DNA from: a virus
DNA: 50,030 bases
Strand: one strand, 5' to 3'
Virus record (IMG/VR): IMGVR_UViG_3300025099_000033
Span: 1 to 50,030 of that record
In this document: positions 8,401-19,000 of the stretch, in pieces
How positions within the stretch are numbered: position 1 is the first letter of the stretch
Layout of the letters: each line of letters starts with the position of its first letter
The notes under the pieces: model-generated
Seen by the model: only the letters and a program-made list of their open reading frames with translations
What the model was told of the DNA's origin: nothing
The model's database searches: none
Made by a program: the position numbers and the translations under genes

Positions 8401-11400
8401 TAATTGAGCCCCAAATGTATCTGCATATTTTTTTGTTACACTATGATTTAATTCATTATCTTTTTTATCTGAATAATAAAAATACACATCTTCTGCTGTT
8501 CTAAGAGTTCCAGCACTTGTGGGGAATATACCAAAATTATCAGTGTTATATGGTAAATGAAAATCAATAAACATGTGTTCCCCCACATAACCACCAAGTC
8601 TTGCTATTGCTAATTTTAGTGTATCATCATAAATAACTTTTTCATAAGAGTTTTCATCTAAATTAATTTTTTCAGCTTTTAACTGAGCAATTCTTGCTAA
8701 AGAAACATTATTTCTAATTTTATCAACTTTTTCATAGTCAATAGAAACTAATTCATTATTAAAACCAATACTTTTTATAAATTCTTCTTTGGTCTTTTTA
8801 GGTAATAATTCAAAGTTAATTCTTCCTGCACTTAACATAAGATTGGCTTTACCTGATTCTATATTTAGAATCTCTTGTTCAGTTCCAACTCTTTTAGCAA
8901 GCTCTTGTCTTGCTGTTGTGTTAGTAACAAGTCTACCAAACAAGTTAACCAACCCTTTTGCTGTCTGTGCTTCAGCTGATCTTACATCTACTCTTTTAGG
9001 TATTGAAGCATCAGATTCTAATCCTATGGCATTATAAAAATCCTGTACAGTTATATTTTCTTTTAAATCAAAAACTTTTAGTCCTGATCTAGTGTCTATT
9101 CTATCACCTTTAACATAAAAATTTTCTAATATATTTGTAGGTAATCCTGTAGCAGTTCCATACAAATCTTTTCTAACTGCTGGGTCAGTGATTGCACCTT
9201 CAGGTAATATTTTTATAAAGTCTTCAGCTATTTCTTTTAAATTACTTAAAGCACTTTTTAACTCATTTTGAGTAAATCTCTTTTTAAGAGATACCTTATC
9301 AACAGGAATACCAAATCTTTCCGCTGTAGTTTCTTCAGATAAATCTGGTAAATCTTTAAATGTTTTTGATTTTTCAGATACTTCATCTATTCTAGATGCA
9401 ACATTTTTAATAGCTTGCTCACTTAATTTTTCATCTAATAAAGTTTTAGGATCTAATAGCTCATTGTCTATATCTTCTATTTCTTCTACTGAATCTAGTG
9501 ACTCTTCATTAACAAAATCACCCACACTGGCTTCAGTTAAATACTGAGATTCTGCATCAGAATAGCTTGGTTCAGCTTTATCTTTTGTTGCATTTTTAAG
9601 TATTTTATTAGATCTAATTTTTAAATATTTAGAAACATAAGCACCTAAAGGACCTTTTTCAACATCGTAAGTTCTAAATAAATCAACTATGCCATTAGGA
9701 TCATATTTTAAAGAAGAAATCATATCTTCTTTTACTTTAGCAGATTCTGCTTCAGGAGTTTTTAATGAACGATACCTTCTTCTTAAATAAGAATTAATTA
9801 CTTTTTCTATTGTTGTATCAAACAAACCCTCTTCAAGTGCTGTCCAAGCTCCATTGTCACCTTCATCTTCATATATTTCTTGAAGCCTATCGGATCTTTC
9901 AGTCATTTCTGGTGTTATACCTTGAGATAATAACATTTCAGATTTCTTTTCACCTGTAGATTTTTTAGTTTCAGCTATTCTCTTTTTTCTTTCTTTAGCT
10001 TTTTCATTAATAGCATCTATACTTTCTTGGTCTATAATACCTTTTTCTAAAGACTTAGCTATACCTGATAAAAAATCTATAATATCTTTTTCTCCTTGAA
10101 AGTTAATTTTAGCACTTTTACCAAACTTAGATAATCCTTTGTTTACAATATTACCTAGAAGTTGTGGAAAACCTCTGTTTTCTCTTGAAGTCAAATCTAT
10201 CTTTCCTTCAGCAACCCTCTCCATAAATCCAACAATAACTTCTTCTGCTATAAAATTTTTACCATCTCCTTCTACAGTTTGACCTTCATAATATCCACTA
10301 AACATTTCTATAAAAGCACTTTCGTTAGTGGTAGAAAGCCAAGTGTATATATTATTAGCAAGTTCTTTTTTCATGTTATTATCTACATCTTTTAATGCTT
10401 CTGCAAATAATTGATGAGATATTTCATGTACTCCACTTCTAGTTCTTTTGTTTTCTTTTATATTTTCTTTTGTAAGTATTATGGTATTCTTTCCTTTTTT
10501 TCTTTTAATTATAGCACCATTGGCATATTCTAGTAAATCTATTTTTTCATCAGGTGTTATTTCGCTTCTTACATTTTTTACATACTCACTAATCTCCTCT
10601 TGAGTTTCAAAAACTTGAAGATCTACTTTTTCTTTTTTATCATTAATAATTTTAATAAGAGATCTTGTGTTTGCTATATCCTTTTCTACTAATCTATCTA
10701 AATATATGTCAAATCTTTTCTTTTCTACTTTCTCAGTATTTAGTTCAGAAACAGAATCTAATCCCTCTTCTTTTCTGACAGCCGCTTCTGCTTTTTCAGT
10801 TATAATTTTATATTCTTCAGGATCAGAGTTTTCAAGCATAGAATAAATGTTACCAAAATCTTTAACATTTCTAAATTTATCTTTTAATTCTGCTAGTTTG
10901 TTAAATCTTTCTTGCAAAATATTTATTCTATCTTGTCTTGTTTGTTTGTAATCAGGATTGTCTACTATTTTTTCTACTTCATTTCTTATTTGTTCTTGTT
11001 CTATGGTTGCTTTTGTATATGCATTAAATGATTCTTCAGATAATGATCTTACATTTTCATCTATTTCTATTAGTATTTCATCATTTTTCTTATTAAGAGT
11101 ATTAATTTGATCTTCTACTATCTTTTTTTGCTCATTATATTCAGCAGTTTTTTCTGGTGTATTTTCTTTAGAATCAAGAAAAACTGAACCATCACCGGAT
11201 CCATATTTAGATTCAAACTCTGATTTTAACTGAGCAATTTTAAATACATTTTTTCTAAATTCTATTTTTTTATCGTAATCAGAAAAATTTGTTATAGCTA
11301 AAGAGGCTATTGTAGGCATTGAATTTACAGCAAAACCAAAAAAACCACCTGAAAACATTGCATGACCTACACCTTCGAAAAGAGGATTACCTGTGATAAA

Positions 11401-13116
11401 GTTTTGACCTAATTGAGTTAATCCTTCAGTATAAGTTTCTGTAAAAGTTGGCTCCATAACTCCGGACCAAACTCGTTTATTAACATAGTTGTTAACACCT
11501 TTTGTGACTAATCCTTTAGATCCTTGAGCAAAAGATTTACCTGCTGCATTAAATATTCTTGCTGTCGGAAGTGCACTTAATCCTCCTTCAAGCAAACCAA
11601 AGCCTGTGCTTACTAAAAACTTTTGTAAGTCACCTCTATTTATATCGTTAAAATCAAATTTATCATTGTTAGCTAAATCTTCCTCATAATCCATATCTCC
11701 AAGTTGCGAACCTGCAGAGGAAACTCCTATAAATGTTGCAGCTGCTGCACTAGAAGCCATAGCCCCTAAACCAGCAGCAGAAGCTACTCCACCAGTAACA
11801 GCTATTGAAGCCATTATTGGTATTTGTATTGCTGCTTCTTGTAATATAAATTCTGAAAAATTGTCAACACTGTCAAATGCTTCATCAAATTTAATGTCAG
11901 GTAAAAATCTTGCTTTTTCTTGTGCCGCATTTTTCCTATGTTCTATTGCTAATTGAGCAAAATAAGGTCTCGCTTTTGGTGCGATTAAAACACTTGCATA
12001 CTCAGCAAGACCAATACCCGATGATTTTACAAAGTTTTTACTTAAATTAGCAGCCTTTGCCACAGTATCAAAATCTCTTTTTAATATATCAAGTTGTGTT
12101 TCACCTGAAAGAACCTTATCAGATAACTTTCTATAAGAATCATATTGTTTTTCATACAGACCATATTGATCAGATATAATTTTTTGTTGTTCTCTTACAG
12201 ATTGTAATGAAGTATTATATCTATCCACTAAATCTTTAGGAATTTTTTTATCATTAATTACAAAAAACTCCTGTCCTTCTCCTATAATATATTGTATTAA
12301 AGGGTCTTTTATTTCTTTTTCAAAATTATTAACATACTTAAATTCATTAGAAGATTCAAGAAGATCAGATTGTTGTTTTATAACTTTCCTAACTTCACTC
12401 ATAGAAAGTTCTACTCTATCTCTTTCTTCACTAATACCTTTAATTTTTGGAGCTTCTATAGATACAATTTCTTCTCTTTGTTTTTCTGTTAAATTTTTAC
12501 CTGATTCTATTGTTACTTTTTGGACTGTTTCACTTAATTCATTATCATAAAGTTGTTGTCTCCATTGGTACTCCCATTCTTCTTGAGTAGGATTTCTTCC
12601 ATATTGTTCAGATAAAACATTGTAAAGATTTAAGCCTACATCAACTTGCTCATCAGTTAAATTTTTATATACTTCTTTTTCTATTTTAGGCAAATAAACG
12701 CCTTTGCCCAAATACTGCGCTTCTCTGGAAATAAGTTCTTTTGAAAATAAATCTGGATCTTTATATTTATCACTTATTATATCTACAGACTGCTTAGTTG
12801 TGTTAGCAAGTTCCTGTTTTGATTTTATACTAAGTTCTGCATCAGATAAATCTTGCTCTGCTTCTCTTAATCTTTGATAGTAAGATGAAGTTTTAGGTAT
12901 ATTCTGATTTAATAATGATCTACCTTGCTTATCTATATTAACTACTTCACTTAAATCCTTCTCTGCTTGTTCCTTTTGTTTTCTAAGTTGAATATCAACA
13001 GCATCTTCCTGTTTAATTTTAGAACCGGGATTATTTATTCTAAACGCACCCATATTCTCTCTTTTAACTTTTTTCTCAGAACCGTCAGGTAAAATAAATA
13101 TTACAAATTCATTCAT
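5413..13116 (-). CDS. Giant 2567-aa ejection/cargo-type polyvalent virion protein
   Basis: Probably a head-packaged protein ejected with the DNA. The N-terminal ~400 residues are charged and helical. Residues ~425-470 form a Gly/Ala-rich hydrophobic segment, as in phage ejection proteins. An HExxH motif (H897-E898-x-x-H901, in SGVHEISHQLF) suggests a zinc-peptidase-like unit. Around residues 1090-1180 is an Arg-rich stretch with FRTYDVEKGPLGAYVSKYLK, recalling the N-terminal part of sigma-like or polyvalent domains. The C-terminal portion near 2235-2275 (ETQQSSDPALISKQQAG, FGRFILAFNN) matches a segment I know from giant 'large polyvalent' phage proteins. The Lys/Arg-rich tail ends KRLRDIVDN. 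Virion location is inferred from neighbours. Confidence 0.8.
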   Translation of the reverse strand: MNEFVIFILPDGSEKKVKRENMGAFRINNPGSKIKQEDAVDIQLRKQKEQAEKDLSEVVNIDKQGRSLLNQNIPKTSSYYQRLREAEQDLSDAELSIKSKQELANTTKQSVDIISDKYKDPDLFSKELISREAQYLGKGVYLPKIEKEVYKNLTDEQVDVGLNLYNVLSEQYGRNPTQEEWEYQWRQQLYDNELSETVQKVTIESGKNLTEKQREEIVSIEAPKIKGISEERDRVELSMSEVRKVIKQQSDLLESSNEFKYVNNFEKEIKDPLIQYIIGEGQEFFVINDKKIPKDLVDRYNTSLQSVREQQKIISDQYGLYEKQYDSYRKLSDKVLSGETQLDILKRDFDTVAKAANLSKNFVKSSGIGLAEYASVLIAPKARPYFAQLAIEHRKNAAQEKARFLPDIKFDEAFDSVDNFSEFILQEAAIQIPIMASIAVTGGVASAAGLGAMASSAAAATFIGVSSAGSQLGDMDYEEDLANNDKFDFNDINRGDLQKFLVSTGFGLLEGGLSALPTARIFNAAGKSFAQGSKGLVTKGVNNYVNKRVWSGVMEPTFTETYTEGLTQLGQNFITGNPLFEGVGHAMFSGGFFGFAVNSMPTIASLAITNFSDYDKKIEFRKNVFKIAQLKSEFESKYGSGDGSVFLDSKENTPEKTAEYNEQKKIVEDQINTLNKKNDEILIEIDENVRSLSEESFNAYTKATIEQEQIRNEVEKIVDNPDYKQTRQDRINILQERFNKLAELKDKFRNVKDFGNIYSMLENSDPEEYKIITEKAEAAVRKEEGLDSVSELNTEKVEKKRFDIYLDRLVEKDIANTRSLIKIINDKKEKVDLQVFETQEEISEYVKNVRSEITPDEKIDLLEYANGAIIKRKKGKNTIILTKENIKENKRTRSGVHEISHQLFAEALKDVDNNMKKELANNIYTWLSTTNESAFIEMFSGYYEGQTVEGDGKNFIAEEVIVGFMERVAEGKIDLTSRENRGFPQLLGNIVNKGLSKFGKSAKINFQGEKDIIDFLSGIAKSLEKGIIDQESIDAINEKAKERKKRIAETKKSTGEKKSEMLLSQGITPEMTERSDRLQEIYEDEGDNGAWTALEEGLFDTTIEKVINSYLRRRYRSLKTPEAESAKVKEDMISSLKYDPNGIVDLFRTYDVEKGPLGAYVSKYLKIRSNKILKNATKDKAEPSYSDAESQYLTEASVGDFVNEESLDSVEEIEDIDNELLDPKTLLDEKLSEQAIKNVASRIDEVSEKSKTFKDLPDLSEETTAERFGIPVDKVSLKKRFTQNELKSALSNLKEIAEDFIKILPEGAITDPAVRKDLYGTATGLPTNILENFYVKGDRIDTRSGLKVFDLKENITVQDFYNAIGLESDASIPKRVDVRSAEAQTAKGLVNLFGRLVTNTTARQELAKRVGTEQEILNIESGKANLMLSAGRINFELLPKKTKEEFIKSIGFNNELVSIDYEKVDKIRNNVSLARIAQLKAEKINLDENSYEKVIYDDTLKLAIARLGGYVGEHMFIDFHLPYNTDNFGIFPTSAGTLRTAEDVYFYYSDKKDNELNHSVTKKYADTFGAQLKNELLGRVGKYITLNKKTYQLFDRNKKFFNEESDINLPEKIKNIILNRDTDLFFDFGDAYKKISGQKNPGTILNLDLAKKAKKKIKPANYKTIIRNNNLFEELILNPYIEQNVELLFFKFKPYALNKELSDATGLPMLYEKDLVDGQRMYPQFYIKPEIGLTATPADKTKAYFGIRYSPEMTEINSRNLYKDHKTNQLFSSKLLQDRLTNYFKAKKEGTELPKLSEAEIRETYGLKEGETSIYFSRPMALKNKFNKILEQNKGVSAKKIYSDAEAEFANAQRGISKKFGYFVPPTAEDFMGLIYSFLGKGKIGDEQKQFFEEALNLPYKRGVAALESSRQKMADDYFSLRKKYKDVTKKLGKKIPGEEFTHDQAIRVFLWRKNGFDLSKDVSEGGAGIKKRESNKLYRIVANDPRLLEFALGVERIINEPKGYVEPTKTWLVDTIAADMDGSLNKQSRERHLKEFIENSKEIFNKENLNKIQAIYGKVFRESLENSLHRMKTGINREQGKDREVNAVENFINQSTATIMFLNVRSALLQQVSFANFVNWSDNNILAAGAAFANQPQFWSDFSRLFNSDKLKQRRKGLKLDVNQAELANSVAGSKNKLKAAYNYMVKIGFAPTQISDSFAIALGGASFYRNRIKTYLKQGLSESEAESKSLEDFYSIAEETQQSSDPALISKQQAGTFGRFILAFNNVAMQYNRQIKKSFLDIKNKRGDGIRSFEEGAWKTHLSKIIYYGAIQNIAFNSLQSGLFFLLFDDDEEEREAELAKKGIKGDWFSKEGKDDKAFISSKWFRVLNNSINTIIRGTGLVGAGLVALKDTYIEYRKQDEKGFLGETGKIIASLANVSPTLGNKVNNLYQVGNVLKFEKDLIKEQNKGFKDTFPYFQIDNPIYEIAGRSIEASTNIPLNRLRTKVINFGAALDSNNKNYQRIATSMGWSTWNIGIENKDQDRIKAGIKERRKKEGIKKAKETRRKNRLDKKMETAKRLRDIVDN

Positions 13117-13126
13117 ATACTATTTA

Positions 13127-14653
13127 TTAAAAAGTTAAACCACTAGTAGGGTTAAGATCACTTTTTGTTGGTTTAAATCCTTGATTAAATAAAAATTCAG
13201 TTAAAAGTTCTTTTGTTTCATCTAAATTAATATCATCTATTCGATATGTTTGAGGAAACGCAACTTCATCTTTATCTAGTATTTCTAAAACAGGAATTCC
13301 TTCCTTATTATTTACAACTTCAAAACTAAAACCTAAATTAGCATATCTTTTATTTAAATTTTTCTTATATTGTTTAGCTAAATCTCTTAAATTTCTTTTT
13401 CTTGTATCTGAAATAGATTCTTCTATTTTAATAGCTCCTTCTGGCAAAGCTCCCCCTTTTATTTTTGTAGTTGTATACAAATTTCCCTTTTCATCTTTAA
13501 CTGTTCCAATAAATTTTTCTGTTTTAAGTCTTTCTGCTTCTTGAGCACGAAACGCTGGGGTATCTTTTTCTGTTGGAACAACACTGAAGGCTGTATCAAT
13601 ATCAGTTCTTATAGATTTTACTCTTTGATCCTCAACTGATAAAGTTTCTTTTCCTGCTTCTTCTTTCTCTTTTTGAAGTCTTGCTTCTTCTAATAATCTT
13701 AATCTTTCGTTATTGCCTGCATTAATTTGTGCATCGTACATGTTTATAAGGCTGGTAGATAATATTTCCTCTAACCTTGTTCTGGCAGCAGAAGATTTTT
13801 CTTCATCATCACTATATAAATCTATGATATCTTGACTTTCGTAATTTAAATCTGGAGATATTGCTTCATCAGCAAAAATTTTTGATATAAGACCAGAGAC
13901 TAACTCCTCTTTGCTAGATTTAGTTACAAGTTTCTTTATTAAGTTTTTATTAAAATCATTATCATTTTTATTAATAGCATCTTTTCCCCTTTTTAATGAA
14001 ACTTCATAAATAGGATCAAATAAACTAGTTTTTAAAGGTATAAATTTAGCAATACCAACCTCTTCATTAAATAATTTTTTGTGTTTATTATAATAAAATT
14101 CATCTATACCATCACCACTAAATAAAAGTCTACCATTTTGATCTATTCTTAAATCAAGTTTATCTGTATAAAGAAAACTATTTAAATTTTTATCTTTTGG
14201 AGAATTTACATTATCATATATTCCTCTATCTAAATCATTCATATATATGAGTTTTCCTTCTCCAAATTTAGTAAACTCATTTCTTAATGTTGTGTAAGAA
14301 TCTTTTATTCGATCCATTCTTTCTTTTGCTTCATCATACTCTTGAGACCTAGGATCTAAAGTGGCTAGTAGTTGAACATCATCAAAATATTGCTGTTTAT
14401 TTTCTTTAAGAAAAGATTGCCAAATAGGTTTATATTCTAAAGGCAAATCTGACATAGAGGCATCACTGGGAAATAAATTTTTATATTGAGCTACTGTAGC
14501 TTTTATTCTCTCATCCTCTGCTCTTCTTAATTTTTCATTTTGTTTTATATTTTCTCGAATTTTTTCTACACCCTCCAAAATAGGGGTTATATCAGCTATA
14601 GGTCTACTGTAAGCTCCTTCAAAACTACGTATTAAATTTGTATCTGCTGCCAT
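13127..14653 (-). CDS. Helical virion protein, probable internal/cargo protein
   Basis: This 508-aa protein is not recognised by motif. It is rich in Glu, Lys, Arg and Asn, with long helical and coiled-coil-like stretches (residues ~25-60 and ~300-345, e.g. LLEEARLQKEKEEAG) and no membrane segment. It lies between the S74-tailed 349-aa gene (2 bp away) and the 2567-aa protein (10 bp away). In short-tailed phages this position after the nozzle gene usually holds internal core or ejection proteins, so that role is inferred. The Ala- and Gln-poor composition differs from the gene just upstream. Confidence 0.75.
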   Translation of the reverse strand: MAADTNLIRSFEGAYSRPIADITPILEGVEKIRENIKQNEKLRRAEDERIKATVAQYKNLFPSDASMSDLPLEYKPIWQSFLKENKQQYFDDVQLLATLDPRSQEYDEAKERMDRIKDSYTTLRNEFTKFGEGKLIYMNDLDRGIYDNVNSPKDKNLNSFLYTDKLDLRIDQNGRLLFSGDGIDEFYYNKHKKLFNEEVGIAKFIPLKTSLFDPIYEVSLKRGKDAINKNDNDFNKNLIKKLVTKSSKEELVSGLISKIFADEAISPDLNYESQDIIDLYSDDEEKSSAARTRLEEILSTSLINMYDAQINAGNNERLRLLEEARLQKEKEEAGKETLSVEDQRVKSIRTDIDTAFSVVPTEKDTPAFRAQEAERLKTEKFIGTVKDEKGNLYTTTKIKGGALPEGAIKIEESISDTRKRNLRDLAKQYKKNLNKRYANLGFSFEVVNNKEGIPVLEILDKDEVAFPQTYRIDDINLDETKELLTEFLFNQGFKPTKSDLNPTSGLTF

Positions 14654-14655
14654 AA

Positions 14656-15705
14656 TTAAACTCTTTTAAATTCTACATCTAAGTTAGAATAATTAACCAT
14701 GTCATAACCATCTTTATTAACAATAATATTTTCTATAGGTATTTCATCTGACATAACTCCTTGATAAATACCCTCACCATATTTTTTGTTTTTATATTCA
14801 AAAGTATATATGTTATAACCTTTATTTGATTTTGTTAAAAACTTAATGTTTTTCTTTAATCTTCTATCACTAGCAGCAGACATTATCATAGCAGAACCAA
14901 TGGATCCAGCAGCATCTCCTGCTCCACCTACAACTGAGCCAAGTATTTGTGCTCTTCTGTTAAGTAAGTTTTGTAAATCTTGTTGTGCTCCAACAGTTCT
15001 TTGTGCTTGTATACCTAATGCGGTAGCTTCTCTATCAAATTGTCTTTGTTGAGCAATATCTGCTCCTTGAGCACGAAACATTTGTGATCTAAGATCTAAA
15101 TCTGCAAGAGTCAAATCTCTTTGTTGTTGTTGTTGTGCTGCTAAAAGTTGATTTCTAGAACCTTCTTCAGCTATTGCTCTTTGATTTGCAATTTCTTGCG
15201 CTAAAATTGTTTGTTGATTTACAGCAGACTCAGAAGCAACTGCTCCTTGCAAAGTAAATTCTTGACTTGCTCTTTGTTCATTAATATTAGCTTCTTGCTG
15301 ACCTATAGATGCAGCTGCTTGTTGTAAATTTTGAGATTGCACACCTGAAACAGCTTGAGCAAGAGCAGCTATACCACTAGATCCTGCCGCACCTCTTAAG
15401 CTTCCAAGAGTATTAGATAAACCTTGCTGTTGTTGTTGAGCTAAAAATTCAGCTTCTCTTTGATTTATTGTTAAATCTTCAAACGTATTCTCTCTTTGTG
15501 CTTGAAAGTTTTGAAGTCCAACAAAAGGATTTGTAAATCTTTCAGAAAGATTAGTTAAATTTGACGCTGGAGCGTCTCCTAAAGTAGGTGCTGTAATTCC
15601 TGAATAAACATTTTCTAAAGGAAATTGTTTAAAACTTTGAAGCTCTCTATCTAATATCCCTTGTTGCTTACTTATTTCATCTCTTAATGCCCTTTTTCTA
15701 CCCAT
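14656..15705 (-). CDS. Ala/Gln-rich helical protein with C-terminal S74-like chaperone domain
   Basis: The 349-aa protein has a basic N-terminus, an extremely Ala/Gln-rich helical body (residues ~80-260, e.g. AQQQQQRDLTLADLDLRSQ) and a Gly/Ala hydrophobic patch (GSVVGGAGDAAGSIGSAMI). It ends with residues 279-349 beginning SDRRLKKNIKFLTKS and ending YSNLDVEFKRV. The SD-x-R-L-K start is the hallmark of the S74 intramolecular chaperone that cleaves itself off fibres, but this copy is short (71 residues). The body resembles DNA-ejection or needle-type proteins. Whether the short S74 copy is still self-cleaving cannot be told from sequence. Confidence 0.8.
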   Translation of the reverse strand: MGRKRALRDEISKQQGILDRELQSFKQFPLENVYSGITAPTLGDAPASNLTNLSERFTNPFVGLQNFQAQRENTFEDLTINQREAEFLAQQQQQGLSNTLGSLRGAAGSSGIAALAQAVSGVQSQNLQQAAASIGQQEANINEQRASQEFTLQGAVASESAVNQQTILAQEIANQRAIAEEGSRNQLLAAQQQQQRDLTLADLDLRSQMFRAQGADIAQQRQFDREATALGIQAQRTVGAQQDLQNLLNRRAQILGSVVGGAGDAAGSIGSAMIMSAASDRRLKKNIKFLTKSNKGYNIYTFEYKNKKYGEGIYQGVMSDEIPIENIIVNKDGYDMVNYSNLDVEFKRV

Positions 15706-15746
15706 TTTTTTATTTTATTTTTTAATACAATTACACATATATTTTA

Positions 15747-16082
15747 TTACTTACTACTTTCAACTATTTCAGATCCCACTTGATACAATTCAACTTCACT
15801 TGTAGATTCATTTTTCATTTCAACTTCAGCAAAATATCCTACTAGCGAAGATAGATTAGCTTTGTTGTCTTTACTAAAAAAAAAGAAATTACTTGTTGTA
15901 GGTACATCAGCAGTAGAAGCTACATTACATGTTACAGTTGTGTCTGTAAAAGCAGTTACACTACCAACTTCTATTGGAGAACCAGTTACGTTATTAGTTA
16001 CTACAGCGTAATGAACTGTATCACCTATTTGTAAAGATTTATTAATTGAATTTGCAAATGTTAAAGTTAATGAAGTTGCCAT
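15747..16082 (-). CDS. Small beta-rich virion protein
   Basis: The 111-aa protein starts MATSLTLTFANSINKSLQIGDTVHYAVV. It alternates short beta strands (GSPIEVGSVTAFTDTTVTCNVAS) with a conserved-looking end (FFFFSKDNKANLSSLVGYFAEVEMKNES) of a type common in marine phages next to the nozzle gene. It follows the 2823-aa gene by 9 bp. A structural role is inferred from location and composition. The phrase I-G-D-x-V...G-S-V-T...T-V-T resembles the grammar of the repeated beta-module of the neighbouring nozzle protein, a weak similarity that may be only structural. Confidence 0.75.
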   Translation of the reverse strand: MATSLTLTFANSINKSLQIGDTVHYAVVTNNVTGSPIEVGSVTAFTDTTVTCNVASTADVPTTSNFFFFSKDNKANLSSLVGYFAEVEMKNESTSEVELYQVGSEIVESSK

Positions 16083-16091
16083 ATTTATAAT

Positions 16092-19000
16092 TTATAAAGC
16101 ATTATTTAATGTTACTTTTATAGTCACTCTTAGTGTATCTGTTGATACCACATCTCCGTTACATGTTACAGCAAAATCAAAAGTAGCTTTTGTATTTGTA
16201 ACACTAGGTAAACTGTCAAATCCAGTTAACTGAGTATTACTAGAATCAAAAAACTTAATGTTACTAATTTGCGGAGCAGAAGACCCTCCTGTAAATCTAC
16301 TACTTGCAGTAATTGTTATTGATGCATCGTTAACAGTATTTCCATCTCCTCTAAATAAAACTTGTCCAGATCCAGAAATTGTATCACCATTTTCTGCTCC
16401 ATTACCAGAGCCAAGCGTAACAAGCTTCTTAACTTTAACAGTTCCACCAGAGTTTGTGCTTGTAGAGTCATATAATCCACTAATAGTTAGCGTAGGATTT
16501 GAAGGTGCAGGTGCAGCGGCTCCTTCTCCCCCCACACTTAGTAAACTAGGTAACGATATAGTTGAAGTTAAACTTTTTGTACCAAATCTTATAACTTCTA
16601 AAACTCCAGTTATAGTATATGTGTTTGGGTTATTTCCAGTAGCTATATTTCCTGCTATATTTGAATATTCGATTATCCAATCATTAGGTGCTGAAAATGT
16701 TAAAGTATCATTTAAAGATATACTATTTTGTGCTAGTGAAACTGAATTTTCTGATGAATGATTTAAAGTTAAATCTAAACTGTCAGAATCATTTTTACTA
16801 GAAACGAAAGTTCCTTCTGGTAAAGTCCCTCCAGTAACAACACTAGATAAAGTTTTATCAGCATTTGCTTGTATTGAAATATTTCTCACACTTTCTGTTA
16901 AATCTATTACAGAAGTGGTTCCATTACCAACAGCACCTACTGTTCTTTTAGTATTAGCAAACCCAAAATCATCTGATGTTAAACTTCTAGATGAAGATAA
17001 AAACGTATTACCAGTGCTATCATTTGCAGTTATTGTAAAAGAAAAATTAACTAATCCAGATTTTGATAATTCTTTTGGTTCAGATAAAGATATACCAGTT
17101 ATACTCTGATTTGCTGTAGATGTAGGATTTGCATGAGTAAAGGTTAAAGCTGTATCATTTGATAAATTTTGAGCATCTGATAAAGTTAAATTGTCTTGAT
17201 CTATAACTACTGCTACAGTAACTACTCCTGAAATTCCAGTACCAGTAACTACGTCACCTACAACAATATTACCTCCAGATTGACCATCTATATTTAAATC
17301 TGTTGTACTACCAAGTGATCCAACAACTGATGCAGTAACTTCAGAATTTAATGTTACATCAGGAGATATTGTCCAAGTAACTTCAGCAGTTTGATTAACA
17401 GATGTAGGATTTGCACCATTAAAAGATGTGGCTAAAGCAGTATCTTCTTGAGCTTCAACTTCATAATTAAATGTTCTAAATGTAGAGTTTGCAGGATATT
17501 CTACTGGTATAGAATAAACACCTGAAGATGGTATAGTTTGTACAGGATTGGAATATAAGTTTTCGGATAAATCACCAACATCAAATTTTTTACCATTCCA
17601 AAAATTTGAGAAAGTCAACTCTGTATTATCTGCTATTGTAGTAGAAGATGAAGCTGTTACAACCGTAGGAGATCCAGATGCGCTACTTACTCTTAATCCA
17701 GATTGCACATTATCACCTTTAATTCTCATACCTGAAAGAATAGCAGTATTTGTGTTGTCTAAATTTATAGTAGTAGAACCAGCAACAGCACCATTGACAG
17801 TATCTGTGGTAAATCTAGTTAATTTAAATTTAGCTCCTGCTCTACCAAATATTCTTATAAATCTAGTTTCTCCTCTAGCACCTACAGGCTTTGTTGACAT
17901 TTCCATGCCTGTGATTTCATCTGCAAAATCTAAAAATGTTTTTTCTGCTTTAGCTGTTAGTAATATTTTATCTTCTGTGGGATTATTAGAACTAAACACA
18001 TAGTAAACTTTTAATGTAACTGATGTAGGAAAAAAAGATAAAGTTGTATTTGCAGATATTTTAGCTGCAGTCGATAAAGTTAAAGTTGTACTATTTATTA
18101 CTGATACTGTCGTAAAAGATGATATTCCTGATCCACTAACAGCCATTCCTACAGCTATTAAAGAATTAGAAGCACTAAGCGTTACAGTTACAGAATTATT
18201 TACATTTGATTGAACAACAGATGTAGTAGAAACAAAATCATTGCTACTTGTATAATCACTAAATTTACTTTCATCTTCTTCTAAAACATCTAATGTTGGT
18301 GCAGACCTAAATTCAAATCCAGTGTCTGCTCTAAATGTTCTAGATATTATCTCTTTACCAAATCTTAACAAAGTGTCATCAGGTATTGTAGCATTTAAAT
18401 CTGCACCTGTACCATCCTTTATTGTTAAATCTGTTAAATTAGCTCCAGTTATAGTTTTAACTAAAGCATTATCAGGCACACCAGATCCTATTATAGCCAT
18501 ATTAGCTGATATTAAACTATTGCCTGTTAAATTATGTAATACAGGACTGTTGTCTGTGCTTAATCCATTTACTATGGCATTTACATAATAATCTCCACTA
18601 CCACTATAACCAAAATTATAAACAGATGAAGTTTGTGTATTCTTTTCATCAGTGTTAAAAACTCCTGTTACTTTATATTGAATTTTCGATAAAGTGGTTA
18701 CAGCTATACTAGGCTGTATTGTAACATTACCACCAATAGCTTCATTTACTAAATTAAAAGTTACTTCAACTGTATTTGAAGCAGTACCTGCTGTTCCTGT
18801 ATCTGACTCATTTGCTGATGCTATTTTGCTTAAACTACTACTACCAGTAACTTGACTAGCAGAAATAACGTAACCAGTATTAGGTGTAATTGTAAATACA
18901 GCAGTTTTACCAGCACCAATAGCTACACCACTTGTAGATTCTACTGTAACACTACCACTTATTGTAAAATTAAGTAAAGTTATACTTGGAGTTATTGTTA

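Noticed and set aside
16258-18588. Several 60-170-aa + strand ORFs opposite the nozzle gene
   Set aside because: They are antisense shadows of a repetitive Ser/Thr/Val-coding region, without leaders or recognisable motifs.
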